From positions 1-64,000 of the forward strand of contig JAKVKH010000004.1 of NCBI GenBank assembly GCA_022486625.1: 64,000 nucleotides of DNA. Direction: 5' to 3'. The notes under the pieces are model-generated. The model did not search any database. It saw only the letters and a list, made by a program, of their open reading frames with translations, and was not told the DNA's origin. Below are positions 44,955 through 54,021 of the stretch, in pieces. Numbering within the stretch: the stretch's first letter is position 1; each line of letters opens with the position of its first letter. The position numbers were made by a program, and so were the translations under genes. Origin of the DNA: Butyrivibrio sp. Lineage in GTDB: Bacteria > Bacillota > Clostridia > Lachnospirales > Lachnospiraceae.

Positions 44955-46528
44955 ATGTTTGTGGCTCCACCTGCGATCTGCGGCTGAATTCTGGGAATTT
45001 CCACAGTCTGATCCCCTCTGATTTCAATGAGCGGTCCGCCTTTTCCTTCCACATAGTCTCTTGTAATTGTCACCTTACCGATATTATCATCCTTTGGAAT
45101 TTCATACATGATATCCAGCATGAAATCCTCAATGATTGCACGAAGTGCACGTGCACCGGTATCCTTTTCCAGCGCTTTCTCGGCAATCGCTTCAAGCGCA
45201 CCATCATCAAATTCCAGATCCACCTCATCAAGTGCCAACAGCTTCTGATACTGCTTGAGAATGGCATTCTTTGGTTCCTTCAGGATCTTCACAAGCATGT
45301 CCTTAGTCAGGCCTTCAAGTGAACAGATGATCGGAAGTCGCCCAAGAAATTCCGGGATCATACCGAATTTTTTCAGATCATCTACCGTTACTTTGCTCAG
45401 AATATTCGGGTCCTTATCAAACTTATCCTTAAGGTCTGAATTAAACCCAATTCCTGCCTGCTTATTCAACCTCTGTCTGATAATATCTCCAAGATCCGGA
45501 AATGCTCCGCCGCAGATAAAAAGAATATTTCTGGTATTTACGGTGGTCAAAGGAACCATTGCATTCTTGCTGTTAGCTCCGACCGGTACTTCCACATCCG
45601 CACCTTCCAGAAGCTTAAGCATCCCCTGCTGAACAGATTCTCCGCTGACATCCCTTGATGTTGTATTTTTCTTCTTGGCTATTTTATCAATCTCATCAAT
45701 GAAAATTATTCCATGCTCTGTTTTCTCGATGTCGTTGTCCGCTGCTGCAAGCAACTTGGAAACAACACTTTCGATATCATCACCGATATATCCTGCTTCC
45801 GTCAGTGAAGTTGCATCTGCAATTGCCAGCGGCACATCCAGCAGCTTTGCAAGCGTCTTCACAAGATAGGTCTTGCCGCTTCCTGTCGGTCCCAGCATCA
45901 GAATATTGGACTTCTCAATTTCAATATCATCCATGGCATTTTCAGCCACACGTTTATAATGATTATATACAGCAACAGAAATAATTTTTTTTGCGTGCTC
46001 CTGTCCGATGACATAATCATCAAGCTTCGCCTTGATCTTATGCGGTGCCGGAATGTGCTTAATATCAAATTCAGGTGCCGCTGTCTTTTCCTTTTCCTTC
46101 TTCTTTTTGATCTTCTGGGAGTTTGGAATTCCTCCGTTATTCTGGAAGTCTCCCATGTTCAGAAAACTGATATTCGGAAACCCGTTCTTCTTATTCAGTT
46201 CATTCATCAGATCCGGGTTATTGAGCATATTCTGGTAATCAAACTGGCTGACCGTATCCATGGTTCTGTGCATACAGTCCTCGCAGATACAGATATTGTT
46301 GGGAAGCTTATACATTTTACCGGCTTTGCTTTCCGGTCTCCTGCAGATAAAGCAGACATCTTCATATCCACTGCCGTCTTTATCCGATGTGCCTTCGCCT
46401 TCCGTTTTCCTGCTCCGGTCCTGCTCATCTGACATCTGATCTGTACGGTCTGTTCCGTCTTCATTTACCTCTCTGAAATCAAGTTCATTTTTATCCTGAT
46501 CATTGTCCATCTGGTTATTATCATTCAT
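44951..46528 (-). CDS. clpX: ClpX-type AAA+ unfoldase with long N-terminal and linker extensions
   Basis: Unfolds proteins for the ClpP protease. The zinc-binding domain has Cys59, Cys62, Cys82 and Cys85; the AAA+ module has LGPTGSGKTYLVKTLA, IIFIDEIDKIAKKKN and the arginine-finger region; an IGF tripeptide (AGIGFNS) for docking ClpP is present. At 525 residues it is about 100 longer than standard ClpX: an acidic Asp/Glu/Asn-rich leader of about 57 residues precedes the zinc domain and a Lys-rich linker (KIKKKKEKEK) follows it. No clpP or tig gene is adjacent; instead it is coupled to an lspA-like gene. Confidence 0.92.
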   Translation of the reverse strand: MNDNNQMDNDQDKNELDFREVNEDGTDRTDQMSDEQDRSRKTEGEGTSDKDGSGYEDVCFICRRPESKAGKMYKLPNNICICEDCMHRTMDTVSQFDYQNMLNNPDLMNELNKKNGFPNISFLNMGDFQNNGGIPNSQKIKKKKEKEKTAAPEFDIKHIPAPHKIKAKLDDYVIGQEHAKKIISVAVYNHYKRVAENAMDDIEIEKSNILMLGPTGSGKTYLVKTLAKLLDVPLAIADATSLTEAGYIGDDIESVVSKLLAAADNDIEKTEHGIIFIDEIDKIAKKKNTTSRDVSGESVQQGMLKLLEGADVEVPVGANSKNAMVPLTTVNTRNILFICGGAFPDLGDIIRQRLNKQAGIGFNSDLKDKFDKDPNILSKVTVDDLKKFGMIPEFLGRLPIICSLEGLTKDMLVKILKEPKNAILKQYQKLLALDEVDLEFDDGALEAIAEKALEKDTGARALRAIIEDFMLDIMYEIPKDDNIGKVTITRDYVEGKGGPLIEIRGDQTVEIPRIQPQIAGGATNI

Positions 46529-46670
46529 ACTGTCCTGCACCTTTCCATAGAAAAAGCATCCTGGCCATCCTTTGCCTGTCATGTTAAATTATATGCCCAG
46601 GTGAATGTGGGAACAAGTAAACAATATCTAAAAAACGGTAATAAACTATAAAACCGTCCTGCATAAAAAA

Positions 46671-46696
46671 GACAGGGAACCCGAAGGTACCCTGTC
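46671..46696 (-). terminator. Terminator of htrA
   Basis: GACAGGG / CCCTGTC arms with additional inner pairing (TACC/GG), followed on the minus strand by TTTTTT (46670-46665). It lies directly after the htrA stop. Confidence 0.85.
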
Positions 46697-46707
46697 TTCT
46701 ATTATTA

Positions 46708-48447
46708 TTAAAAACCGAAATTAGAAAACGGAAAGCTCTGTGAGCCATCCTGACTCTCGCTGCCCTGTCCCTGCTGGCTCTGTCCCTGCTGCTGTTCAGG
46801 CATCTGCTGGTCTCCTGAGTCCTGGCTGGAGCTGCTGTCACTACTTCCCACATTTGCATCTGAAGCACTTTCCAGTGTCACCTGAAGCGCTTCCTCCTGA
46901 TAACCGCCATCACCTTTTCTCAGAACCGACACAGTTACCTGCGTCCCTGCTTCATAATACTTTAATGCATTCACGAGATCTTCACGCGAAGTAATTTCCG
47001 TATCGTTCACCTTGGTAATAATGTCTCCTGCTTCTATACCGCCTTTTTCTGCCGCGCTGCCTTTTCCGACTTCTGCAACATAGGCACCTTCCACACCGGT
47101 CGGCGTCATCACACTGACCCCAAGGTATCCGCGTTTCGCATCTGCAACCTTGACTTTGGTTTCTTCATTCATCAGTTTATTGATATCCGGCTGCGCAGAA
47201 GACATCGGAATTGCATATCCCATCCCTTCTACCGTCGTACCGCCGATCTTACTGGAGTTAATACCGATTACCTCTCCCTTGCTGTTAAGGAGTGCGCCAC
47301 CGGAGTTGCCAGGATTAATCGCCGCATCGGTCTGAATAAATGTACCTGTAGATCCATCTTCCAGTTCAATCTTACGGTTCAGTGCACTGATAACACCCGT
47401 TGTAACTGACTGTCCATAGCCAAGCGCATTACCGATTGCAATTGCAGGCTCGCCGACCTGAAGCGCATTTGAATCTCCCAGTGTGGCTACCGCTATCTTA
47501 CTCAGCGTTGCACTGTCAAGGTTCTTAAGCTGAACGGCGATCACTGCCAGATCCATATCCGGGTCTGTGCCCTTTACATCCGCCTCCGCCTTTGTTCCAT
47601 CAATAAACTGTACCTTCAGAGAATCTGCATTTTCAACCACATGATTGTTGGTCACAATCAGAAGTTCTGTATCACTTTTCCCTACAATGATTCCTGATCC
47701 AGAAGCTGTCGCCTCTTCTTCCGAAACCTGTCCGAATATGGACTGTACGGATTCTTTATAATTGTTATCAATTGCCACAATTGACGGCATTACATTTTTT
47801 ACAACCTGCGTGACATCTGTTGCTACCGTTGCATTATCTGTACCGGCCGTTGTTGTCACCTGTGCCTGCTGCGATGATGCTGCCGCTGCTGCATTTGATG
47901 TGCCCGCTGAAGCAGGTGCCACCTCCGCAGTCTTTGAAACAGCTGTTGCTGCCGAATTCTGTCCCGCAGTCTTCTGAACCGCCCAGATTCCAAATCCGCA
48001 GCATACACCAAAAATCAGACCAAAGGCAATACAGATTGCAATCTTTCCGGCAATACCGCCCTTGCCTTTTTTCTTCTTGCCGCCATTCCCGTCAGAGCCA
48101 TCAGAACTACCACCATATGGCATTCCCTGATACCCATTGCTGTACTGGTAACTGCCATAGGACGTTCCTGACTGTGTGCCGGAAGCCGAACCTGTATTTG
48201 TATAATCATAGCTTCCATAACTGTTTGATCCGCTGCCTGTACCATAATTATAATTGCTGTAAGAACTGCTTCCGTAGGAAGTACCCGCTGCAGTTGTATC
48301 TGTCCCCGTGCCAGATGCCTCTCCATACGTTGTCTTCTGCTGCTCCATATCTGAACCTGCACTGCTTTGTGAACTGTCATTACCATAGCTGCCGGAAAAA
48401 TTCCCCTGATTATTCTGATCTGTACCCCGATTATCTTCTTCGTACAT
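46708..48447 (-). CDS. htrA: HtrA/DegP-type membrane-anchored serine protease
   Basis: A 579-residue envelope quality-control protease. The N-terminal 130 residues are a Ser/Gly/Tyr/Asn-rich cytoplasmic region, followed by one membrane helix (IAGKIAICIAFGLIFGVCCG) and a linker. The trypsin-like domain has the His in TNNHVVEN, Asp in DPDMDLAVI and Ser in NPGNSGGALLNSKG; one PDZ domain follows (about 440-540) and a Ser/Gln-rich tail ends the protein. Start at 48447 with AAAGGAG. The long low-complexity cytoplasmic tail is common in gut Clostridia HtrA. Confidence 0.94.
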   Translation of the reverse strand: MYEEDNRGTDQNNQGNFSGSYGNDSSQSSAGSDMEQQKTTYGEASGTGTDTTAAGTSYGSSSYSNYNYGTGSGSNSYGSYDYTNTGSASGTQSGTSYGSYQYSNGYQGMPYGGSSDGSDGNGGKKKKGKGGIAGKIAICIAFGLIFGVCCGFGIWAVQKTAGQNSAATAVSKTAEVAPASAGTSNAAAAASSQQAQVTTTAGTDNATVATDVTQVVKNVMPSIVAIDNNYKESVQSIFGQVSEEEATASGSGIIVGKSDTELLIVTNNHVVENADSLKVQFIDGTKAEADVKGTDPDMDLAVIAVQLKNLDSATLSKIAVATLGDSNALQVGEPAIAIGNALGYGQSVTTGVISALNRKIELEDGSTGTFIQTDAAINPGNSGGALLNSKGEVIGINSSKIGGTTVEGMGYAIPMSSAQPDINKLMNEETKVKVADAKRGYLGVSVMTPTGVEGAYVAEVGKGSAAEKGGIEAGDIITKVNDTEITSREDLVNALKYYEAGTQVTVSVLRKGDGGYQEEALQVTLESASDANVGSSDSSSSQDSGDQQMPEQQQGQSQQGQGSESQDGSQSFPFSNFGF

Positions 48448-48538
48448 AACCAATACTCCTTTCTGTATCGATGAAATCAGTATAATCATTATTTGTGATA
48501 AAAATGTGTTTTGATTCTAATAAAATCGTGAATCGGTT

Positions 48539-48805
48539 TTACGTCTCCTCAATAACCTGAATCTCCATATAGTCAAACGAAATTTCCTCAATGAAGTTAT
48601 CCTGTGAAAATCTGCATTTACTGTGCACCTTGAATTCATTTACATTTGACTTCAGCCAGATGGGCTTTTGAAGATCAAAATCATAACACGCTTTTTCCAC
48701 TGCATTCATAATCTTATGTGTCCTGCTGTCCTGTGTTTCATCGCAGACTACCATATCCTTTATCAGATGATTATCCTTTATCAGTTTTATCCACATCCGG
48801 AACAT
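48539..48805 (-). CDS. Conserved 88-residue protein of unknown function
   Basis: A soluble, mixed alpha/beta small protein beginning MFRMWIKLIKDNHLIKDMVV and ending in a strongly conserved-looking FIEEISFDYMEIQVIEET. I recall close relatives throughout Lachnospiraceae, always short and without a named domain. I set the start at 48805, ten bases after AAAGG; a longer in-frame start would read through that site. It stands alone between htrA and the hemolysin III gene. No catalytic motif is visible. Confidence 0.7.
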   Translation of the reverse strand: MFRMWIKLIKDNHLIKDMVVCDETQDSRTHKIMNAVEKACYDFDLQKPIWLKSNVNEFKVHSKCRFSQDNFIEEISFDYMEIQVIEET

Positions 48806-48977
48806 TTTTTCATATCCTTTCCCATTGCAATTCACATCTATCTTAACATATCCGGATCACATGCAGAAGCATCCATTTGTATCTTGACAAAGCAGGAATC
48901 AAGTAATAGTATTTATAAATGCATTACATAGTTTTAAATACTACATAGTTCGATTTCTGTTTTAAAGGAGGAAAACC

Positions 48978-49625
48978 ATGACTCTTACCATTCGTGAACC
49001 CGGAAGCGCATTCACACATTTCTTTGCAATGATGGCTGCATTTCCTGCAGCAACAATTCTGCTGATCAAAGCCAGCAGTTCGTCCCGTGCCAGTCTGACC
49101 GCGATGAGTATCTTTATGCTCAGCATGGTTTTGCTCTACGGTGCCAGTGCACTTTATCATACGCTTACTGTACGCCGCAGCGTTCTGAAAATATTTCAGA
49201 AAATTGATCACATGATGATCTTTGTACTCATTGCAGGATCCTATACCCCTATCTGCATGCTTGTACTCGGTCATCATCAGGGCTATATTCTGCTTGCTGT
49301 TATCTGGGCGATTGCGGCAGTCGGAATGCTGAGTAACATCCTCTGGATCAACTGTCCTAAATGGTTTTCCTCCGTTATATATATTGCCATGGGCTGGGCA
49401 TGTGTCACTGTTTTCGGTCAGCTTACCAGTTCGCTTGCTCCCGGCGCTTTTGCCCTTCTTCTAGCGGGCGGCATTATCTATACTGTCGGTGGCATCATTT
49501 ACGCACTGAAACTGCCTTTATTCAACCAGCGTCATTCTTCTTTTGGTTCCCATGAAATTTTTCACCTCTTCGTCATGGCTGGAAGCTTTTGTCACTTTCT
49601 GTGTATGTACCTGTATATTGCCTGA
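48978..49625 (+). CDS. Hemolysin III (PAQR/YqfA) family membrane protein
   Basis: A 215-residue protein with seven membrane helices. The family residues are present: the SALYHTL motif near residue 55, FQKIDHMMIFVLIAGSYTP, and the C-terminal GSHEIFHLFVMAGSFCHFL with the histidines that bind zinc in PAQR proteins. Despite its name, a haemolytic role is unproven for most members; a membrane-lipid or homeostasis role is more likely. Start supported by AAAGGAGG. Confidence 0.93.
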   Translation: MTLTIREPGSAFTHFFAMMAAFPAATILLIKASSSSRASLTAMSIFMLSMVLLYGASALYHTLTVRRSVLKIFQKIDHMMIFVLIAGSYTPICMLVLGHHQGYILLAVIWAIAAVGMLSNILWINCPKWFSSVIYIAMGWACVTVFGQLTSSLAPGAFALLLAGGIIYTVGGIIYALKLPLFNQRHSSFGSHEIFHLFVMAGSFCHFLCMYLYIA

Positions 49626-49660
49626 TTCCTGTCGGCATACCTTCTTAAATTTCAATCACA

Positions 49661-49700
49661 AAAAGGCCGCGAGACAGATTTTCATGTCTCACGGCCTTTT
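49661..49700. terminator. Bidirectional terminator between the hemolysin III gene and galE
   Basis: AAAAGGCCGCGAGACA / TGTCTCACGGCCTTTT, a long stem with one mismatch and A/T-runs on both sides. Convergent genes flank it. Confidence 0.85.
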
Positions 49701-49715
49701 CCTATCCTACTGTTT

Positions 49716-50732
49716 TCAGTTCTCATATCCATTCGGATTTGAGCTCTGCCATTTCCAGGAATCTGCACACATATCCTTGATTCCGTACTGTGCTTTCCAG
49801 CCAAGTTCTTTAAATGCCTTTTCTGCGCTTGAATAGCAGGTTGCAATATCTCCGGCTCTTCTGCCTTTGATCTCATAAGGAATCTTTACACCTGTCGCTG
49901 ATTCAAAGTTCTTGACAATGTCCAGAACACTGTAGCCAACACCCGTTCCCAGATTGTAGATATTAAGTCCGCTGCCGGGTTCCAGTTTCTTCAGTGCCTT
50001 TACATGTCCGAGTGCAAGATCTACCACATGAATATAATCACGGACGCCTGTTCCATCCGGTGTATCATAATCATTACCGAATACATTCAGGCACTTGAGC
50101 TTACCGACTGCAACCTGTGTGATATAAGGCATCAGATTGTTCGGAATTCCATTCGGGTTTTCACCGATTGTGCCGCTCTTATGCGCCCCGATCGGATTGA
50201 AGTAACGGAGCAGTACAACATTCCATTGCGGATCTGCCTTCTGAATATCTGTCAGGATCTGCTCAAGCATGGACTTCGTCCAGCCATAAGGGTTTGTACA
50301 CTGGCCTTTCGGGCACTCCTCCGTGATCGGAACGAATGCCGGATCTCCGTATACAGTTGCTGAAGATGAGAAAATAATGTTCTTTACATCATGCTTTCTC
50401 ATTACATCCACCAGCGTTAATGTTCCGCTGATATTATTTTCATAATATTCCCAGGGTTTCTGTACTGATTCTCCAACAGCCTTAAGACCCGCAAAATGAA
50501 TGACCGCATCGATCTTTTCCGCTGAAAAAACATTTTCCAGAGCCTCACGGTCTCTGATATCAGCCTTATAAAAAGGAACCTTTTTTCCTGTAATTGCTTC
50601 TACCCTGTCAATGACCTTTTCACTGGCATTTGCAAGATTATCCATTACCACTACATCATAACCTGCATTCTGAAGCTCTACTACTGTATGGCTGCCAATG
50701 TACCCGGCACCGCCTGTTACCAGAATTGTCAT
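49716..50732 (-). CDS. galE: UDP-glucose 4-epimerase
   Basis: Interconverts UDP-glucose and UDP-galactose with bound NAD. The 338-residue SDR protein has the [15 protein letters not shown] nucleotide motif, FSSSATVYG with the catalytic Ser, and the Tyr/Lys pair in [13 protein letters not shown]. Length is typical. It lies 137 bp after a UDPGP-family pyrophosphorylase gene, so two nucleotide-sugar enzymes are neighbours, with a possible shared role in envelope or galactose metabolism. Confidence 0.96.
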   Translation of the reverse strand: MTILVTGGAGYIGSHTVVELQNAGYDVVVMDNLANASEKVIDRVEAITGKKVPFYKADIRDREALENVFSAEKIDAVIHFAGLKAVGESVQKPWEYYENNISGTLTLVDVMRKHDVKNIIFSSSATVYGDPAFVPITEECPKGQCTNPYGWTKSMLEQILTDIQKADPQWNVVLLRYFNPIGAHKSGTIGENPNGIPNNLMPYITQVAVGKLKCLNVFGNDYDTPDGTGVRDYIHVVDLALGHVKALKKLEPGSGLNIYNLGTGVGYSVLDIVKNFESATGVKIPYEIKGRRAGDIATCYSSAEKAFKELGWKAQYGIKDMCADSWKWQSSNPNGYEN

Positions 50733-50869
50733 ATGAACCTCTTTTCTGCAGCACTGTCTGCTGCACAGTCAACAAAGTTATTTGTTATTCTATGTCCATG
50801 ATTCTACTCAAAAGGTTGCATGCCTGCAAGATTCTAATGTTATGCAAGCATGTCAAAATGTTAACTTCA

Positions 50870-52099
50870 TTACAGTTCAATATGATTTTTTTCACACAGT
50901 TCACGTGCTGATTCCACAGAATCCACACCTGTTTTATTCTTGATCGGAGCAAACTCATGCTCTCTGACCACTTCATAAGGAAGACAGCTGTCCAGCTCAT
51001 GAATCATATCCAGTACCAGCTGCTCAAACTTGCAGCCGTTTGGCTGTTCCGGCTTTACCAGATTACCGTCTGCATCCAGACAGGGAATCTTCTTTTCCAC
51101 CACATGAAGCGGAAGTTCTTTTCTGGCAATTTTTTCAAGTGCCGGTTCATTAAAGAGGTAATTCAGAATAACACCGTAATTATATGCCGGATCGCCGTTT
51201 GCATCCTTTGCATCCTTCATTTCATCCGAAAGCTCATAGTATTCAACAATTGACGGCTTACCGTCTTCCAGACACATTACACCAACCTTCTCATCCGGTG
51301 CATTCTTACGCACTACCTTGGAACCGACAGAAACCTTTCTGGAAACTGTAGCACCTACAAAACAGGGATCAGCAATCCTCTGAAGCACATTGTCCACTGC
51401 AAAAACATCAATCCACTCAATGCCTTCGGCATGAAGCGTCTGATCCAGTCCTGCCTTCAGCATGGAAGAAAACCAGCCGGCATTACCATTTGGTGATGTG
51501 GAAATTCTGTTTTGGGCTTCCATGTACACTTTTCCATTGTAATCAGAAGCCGGTGCCATATCCTGTTTGAAAAATGTAATGCGATCTGCGCGGTATCCGA
51601 AATAGTCATGTTCCTTCATGAAGCGGACCGTTGCCTCATGATTTTTTTCACTGGTCATGATAAAAAGATGAATCCAGCTGCCGTCTGCCTGTTTTACCGT
51701 ATCCAGGAGATTTTCAATGATACGTTGAAAAATGTATACATGTTTTGTAATTCCGATATCATACATTCCCTTTGGATTATCTGAACCCAGACGGGTTCCC
51801 ATTCCGCCTGCCAGAAGAACTGCTGCCACTTTTCCAGCCTTTATCGTTTCCACACCGGTCTTTGTAAACTGCTCACGATTGGCTGCAATTTCATCGAGCT
51901 GCATTGCCGCAAGCGGAGAAAACGTGCCTCTTCCCCCTGCCTTGCCAAGCTCACTGCACTTTTTCAGAACGGAAAAATCTGTTGCCTCAATCTGCTCCAG
52001 CAGTTCCTGCTGCTGCTCTGTTGTCAGCCCGTCGTAATATTTCAGTACATGCTGCTGTCCGAACTGTTCCAGTTTCTTCTTCGCCTCTTCGAGATTCAT
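50870..52099 (-). CDS. UDPGP-family nucleotide-sugar pyrophosphorylase
   Basis: A 409-residue uridylyltransferase of the eukaryote-like UAP1/UDPGP type. The nucleotide loop is LLAGGMGTRLGSDNPKGMYD; the uridine and sugar sites include MTSEKNHEATVRFM, GNAGWFSSM and FAVDNVLQRIADP. Such enzymes in Firmicutes probably make UDP-GlcNAc or UDP-glucose; the sugar cannot be decided from sequence. It is not the GlmU or GalU family usually found in bacteria. Start supported by GAGGAG. galE follows. Confidence 0.88.
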   Translation of the reverse strand: MNLEEAKKKLEQFGQQHVLKYYDGLTTEQQQELLEQIEATDFSVLKKCSELGKAGGRGTFSPLAAMQLDEIAANREQFTKTGVETIKAGKVAAVLLAGGMGTRLGSDNPKGMYDIGITKHVYIFQRIIENLLDTVKQADGSWIHLFIMTSEKNHEATVRFMKEHDYFGYRADRITFFKQDMAPASDYNGKVYMEAQNRISTSPNGNAGWFSSMLKAGLDQTLHAEGIEWIDVFAVDNVLQRIADPCFVGATVSRKVSVGSKVVRKNAPDEKVGVMCLEDGKPSIVEYYELSDEMKDAKDANGDPAYNYGVILNYLFNEPALEKIARKELPLHVVEKKIPCLDADGNLVKPEQPNGCKFEQLVLDMIHELDSCLPYEVVREHEFAPIKNKTGVDSVESARELCEKNHIEL

Positions 52100-52156
52100 C
52101 TTTTCATTCTCCTCTTCGTTTTCATGACAGATTCATTGTAAGATTGATACAATAAA

Positions 52157-52186
52157 CGAAGCCGGAGTCACAATGCTCCGGCTTCG
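52157..52186 (-). terminator. Terminator of the GH25 lysozyme gene
   Basis: Perfect 11-bp arms CGAAGCCGGAG / CTCCGGCTTCG, followed on the minus strand by TTTATTG. Located 13 bp after the GH25 stop. Confidence 0.8.
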
Positions 52187-52198
52187 GAAACAACATTT

Positions 52199-53851
52199 TT
52201 ACTGAGGTGCCACTGCAGAAACAACCGGAGGAACAAGACCTGCCGGTGCAACCAGAAGTCCGGTCTTATCAAATGTACAGTCAAGACCTGCAATATTGAC
52301 TGTCTTCTTTTTCACCATCTTGCCTGTTGCAGGATCAAAATAATAGAACCCAGCGCCGATCTGAACAAATCCGGTCACTTCATGACCATCTACATCCAGA
52401 TAATATGTGCCATCTTTCTTAAGTGTCAGAAGTCCGGTCTGCATCATACCATTTGCATCAAAGTAATAGGACAATCCATCAATTGCTGTCCATCCGGTTG
52501 CCATTGTTCCGTCTGCCTTATAGTAGGATCTCGTCGGCAGCGTTCCGTACCAGCCCACAAACATGGAGCCATCCGGATTGAACATATAATGAGCTTTATT
52601 GATCGTCTGTGCCCCTGTAACAGCTGCATAGTTATCACCGAAGTAATAAATCTTTCCGTCGGTATTAGTGAAGAAGCCCTTCACTGCAGCTCCGTCTGCG
52701 CCAAACATATACAGTGCATTATTCACAGTCTGCATACCTACCTGCATAATACCATTTGCATCAAAACTGTACAGATTCTTATTAATTGTCTGCATGCCGA
52801 TCAGCATCGCATAATCATCACCAAAATAACGAATGCCATCCGGAAGTGTTGCAAATCCTTTCACTGCAGCTCCATCCGCACCAAAATACATTATCTTATC
52901 GCCAATCGGAAGAAGTCCTGTCAGCATTGCACCGGCAGTGTTAAAGTTATACTGCTTTCCTGCAATTGCCGTGTACCCGACAGCTGCTTTGCCATTCTGC
53001 GCCGGATCAAGATAATAATTATATACTCCGTCTGTAAACCATCCGGTCTGAACCGCTCCGTCAAGTCCGCAGTAGTATAGGCCGCCGTTGTCTGTAACCC
53101 AGCCCTTCTGCCAGCGATAATTGCTGTAATAATAAGTAACACCGTTTCTGGTGGAAAATCCCTGCGGAATAATAATGGAGGAATAATTTGTAAACAGATA
53201 ATCCATATCCACACGGCCATTAATTCCATTCACTGCACCGCTGCTTGTATACTGCCATGCCCCATAGGCACCGGGATATGTGCAGACCGTATTATACTGT
53301 GCCACCCATTTATCCCACGCTACATTTCCAATTCTCTGCACAAACCAGTTACGGCTTGCATATACCATCGGATAATATCCCTGTCCGCCGATCGTGGTGC
53401 AGAACGCATTAGCAATTGCCTGCAGCTGATCCGGTGTCAGTGATTTCTGAACTTCAGCCTCTATGTCGATTGCAACAGGGAAAGAAACCTGATATGGTGC
53501 AATCAGCTGCAGCACCAGTGCTGCTTCATTTGCAGCCTGCTCCGGTGTCGTTGCATAAGTATAAAAATAGACACCTGTACGAATTCCTGCCGCTGCCGCT
53601 CCCTGTAAATTATTAATGTACTGTGTATCGATTGTTTTGGACGTTCCTACTCTTACAAAAGCAAAAGAAATGCCACTGTTCTTCACTGCCTGCCAGTTAA
53701 TTACTCCCTGATAGGATGAAACATCGATTCCCTGTGCCACTGCACCTGCTGCCTCTGCCCTGATGCCCGTGCCGGGTGTCACGGAAACTGCCGCTACGAT
53801 CCCCAATGTTGCAGCTGCTACCGCAAACCACTTGCATAATCTTCTAAACAT
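52199..53851 (-). CDS. Secreted GH25 lysozyme with wall-binding repeats
   Basis: A 550-residue exported muramidase. Signal peptide (WFAVAAATLGIVAAVSV, cleavage near AEA34). The GH25 barrel starts at QGIDVSSYQGVINW (Asp43) and has the catalytic FPVAIDIEAE (Asp129, Glu131). After about residue 240 come some thirteen glucan/choline-binding-type repeats of about 20 residues with Tyr/Phe and Gly (for example GLYYCGLDGAVQTGWFTDG). Start at 53851 follows GAGTGGGA. It has a consensus promoter and a WalR-type box at the start of its transcript. Likely roles are wall turnover or cell separation. Confidence 0.94.
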   Translation of the reverse strand: MFRRLCKWFAVAAATLGIVAAVSVTPGTGIRAEAAGAVAQGIDVSSYQGVINWQAVKNSGISFAFVRVGTSKTIDTQYINNLQGAAAAGIRTGVYFYTYATTPEQAANEAALVLQLIAPYQVSFPVAIDIEAEVQKSLTPDQLQAIANAFCTTIGGQGYYPMVYASRNWFVQRIGNVAWDKWVAQYNTVCTYPGAYGAWQYTSSGAVNGINGRVDMDYLFTNYSSIIIPQGFSTRNGVTYYYSNYRWQKGWVTDNGGLYYCGLDGAVQTGWFTDGVYNYYLDPAQNGKAAVGYTAIAGKQYNFNTAGAMLTGLLPIGDKIMYFGADGAAVKGFATLPDGIRYFGDDYAMLIGMQTINKNLYSFDANGIMQVGMQTVNNALYMFGADGAAVKGFFTNTDGKIYYFGDNYAAVTGAQTINKAHYMFNPDGSMFVGWYGTLPTRSYYKADGTMATGWTAIDGLSYYFDANGMMQTGLLTLKKDGTYYLDVDGHEVTGFVQIGAGFYYFDPATGKMVKKKTVNIAGLDCTFDKTGLLVAPAGLVPPVVSAVAPQ

Positions 53852-53880
53852 TCCCACTCTCTTCCTCACTTTACTCTTTC

Positions 53881-53897
53881 TTAACAAAAGCTTAACA
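53881..53897 (-). promoter_or_regulatory. WalR-type box at the GH25 start point
   Basis: On the minus strand TGTTAA-GCTTT-TGTTAA, a full match to TGTWAH-N5-TGTWAH in the same direction as the gene. It begins about where transcription should start, a position that favours repression by a bound regulator. Confidence 0.6.
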
Positions 53898-53903
53898 GTT
53901 TTT

Positions 53904-53932
53904 ATTATAGAGACATATCTCCAATGGGTCAA
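53904..53932 (-). promoter_or_regulatory. Promoter of the GH25 lysozyme
   Basis: TTGACC (53932-53927) and TATAAT (53909-53904), spacer 17 bp, about 50 bp before the start codon. Confidence 0.85.
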
Positions 53933-54021
53933 CCTTAAAACTGTTGTTTTTTTATGATAGTTTTGGCATCTTTTCGTACAAAAATAACGTCATGAGATTC
54001 GTCATGGCGTTATTTTATGAA

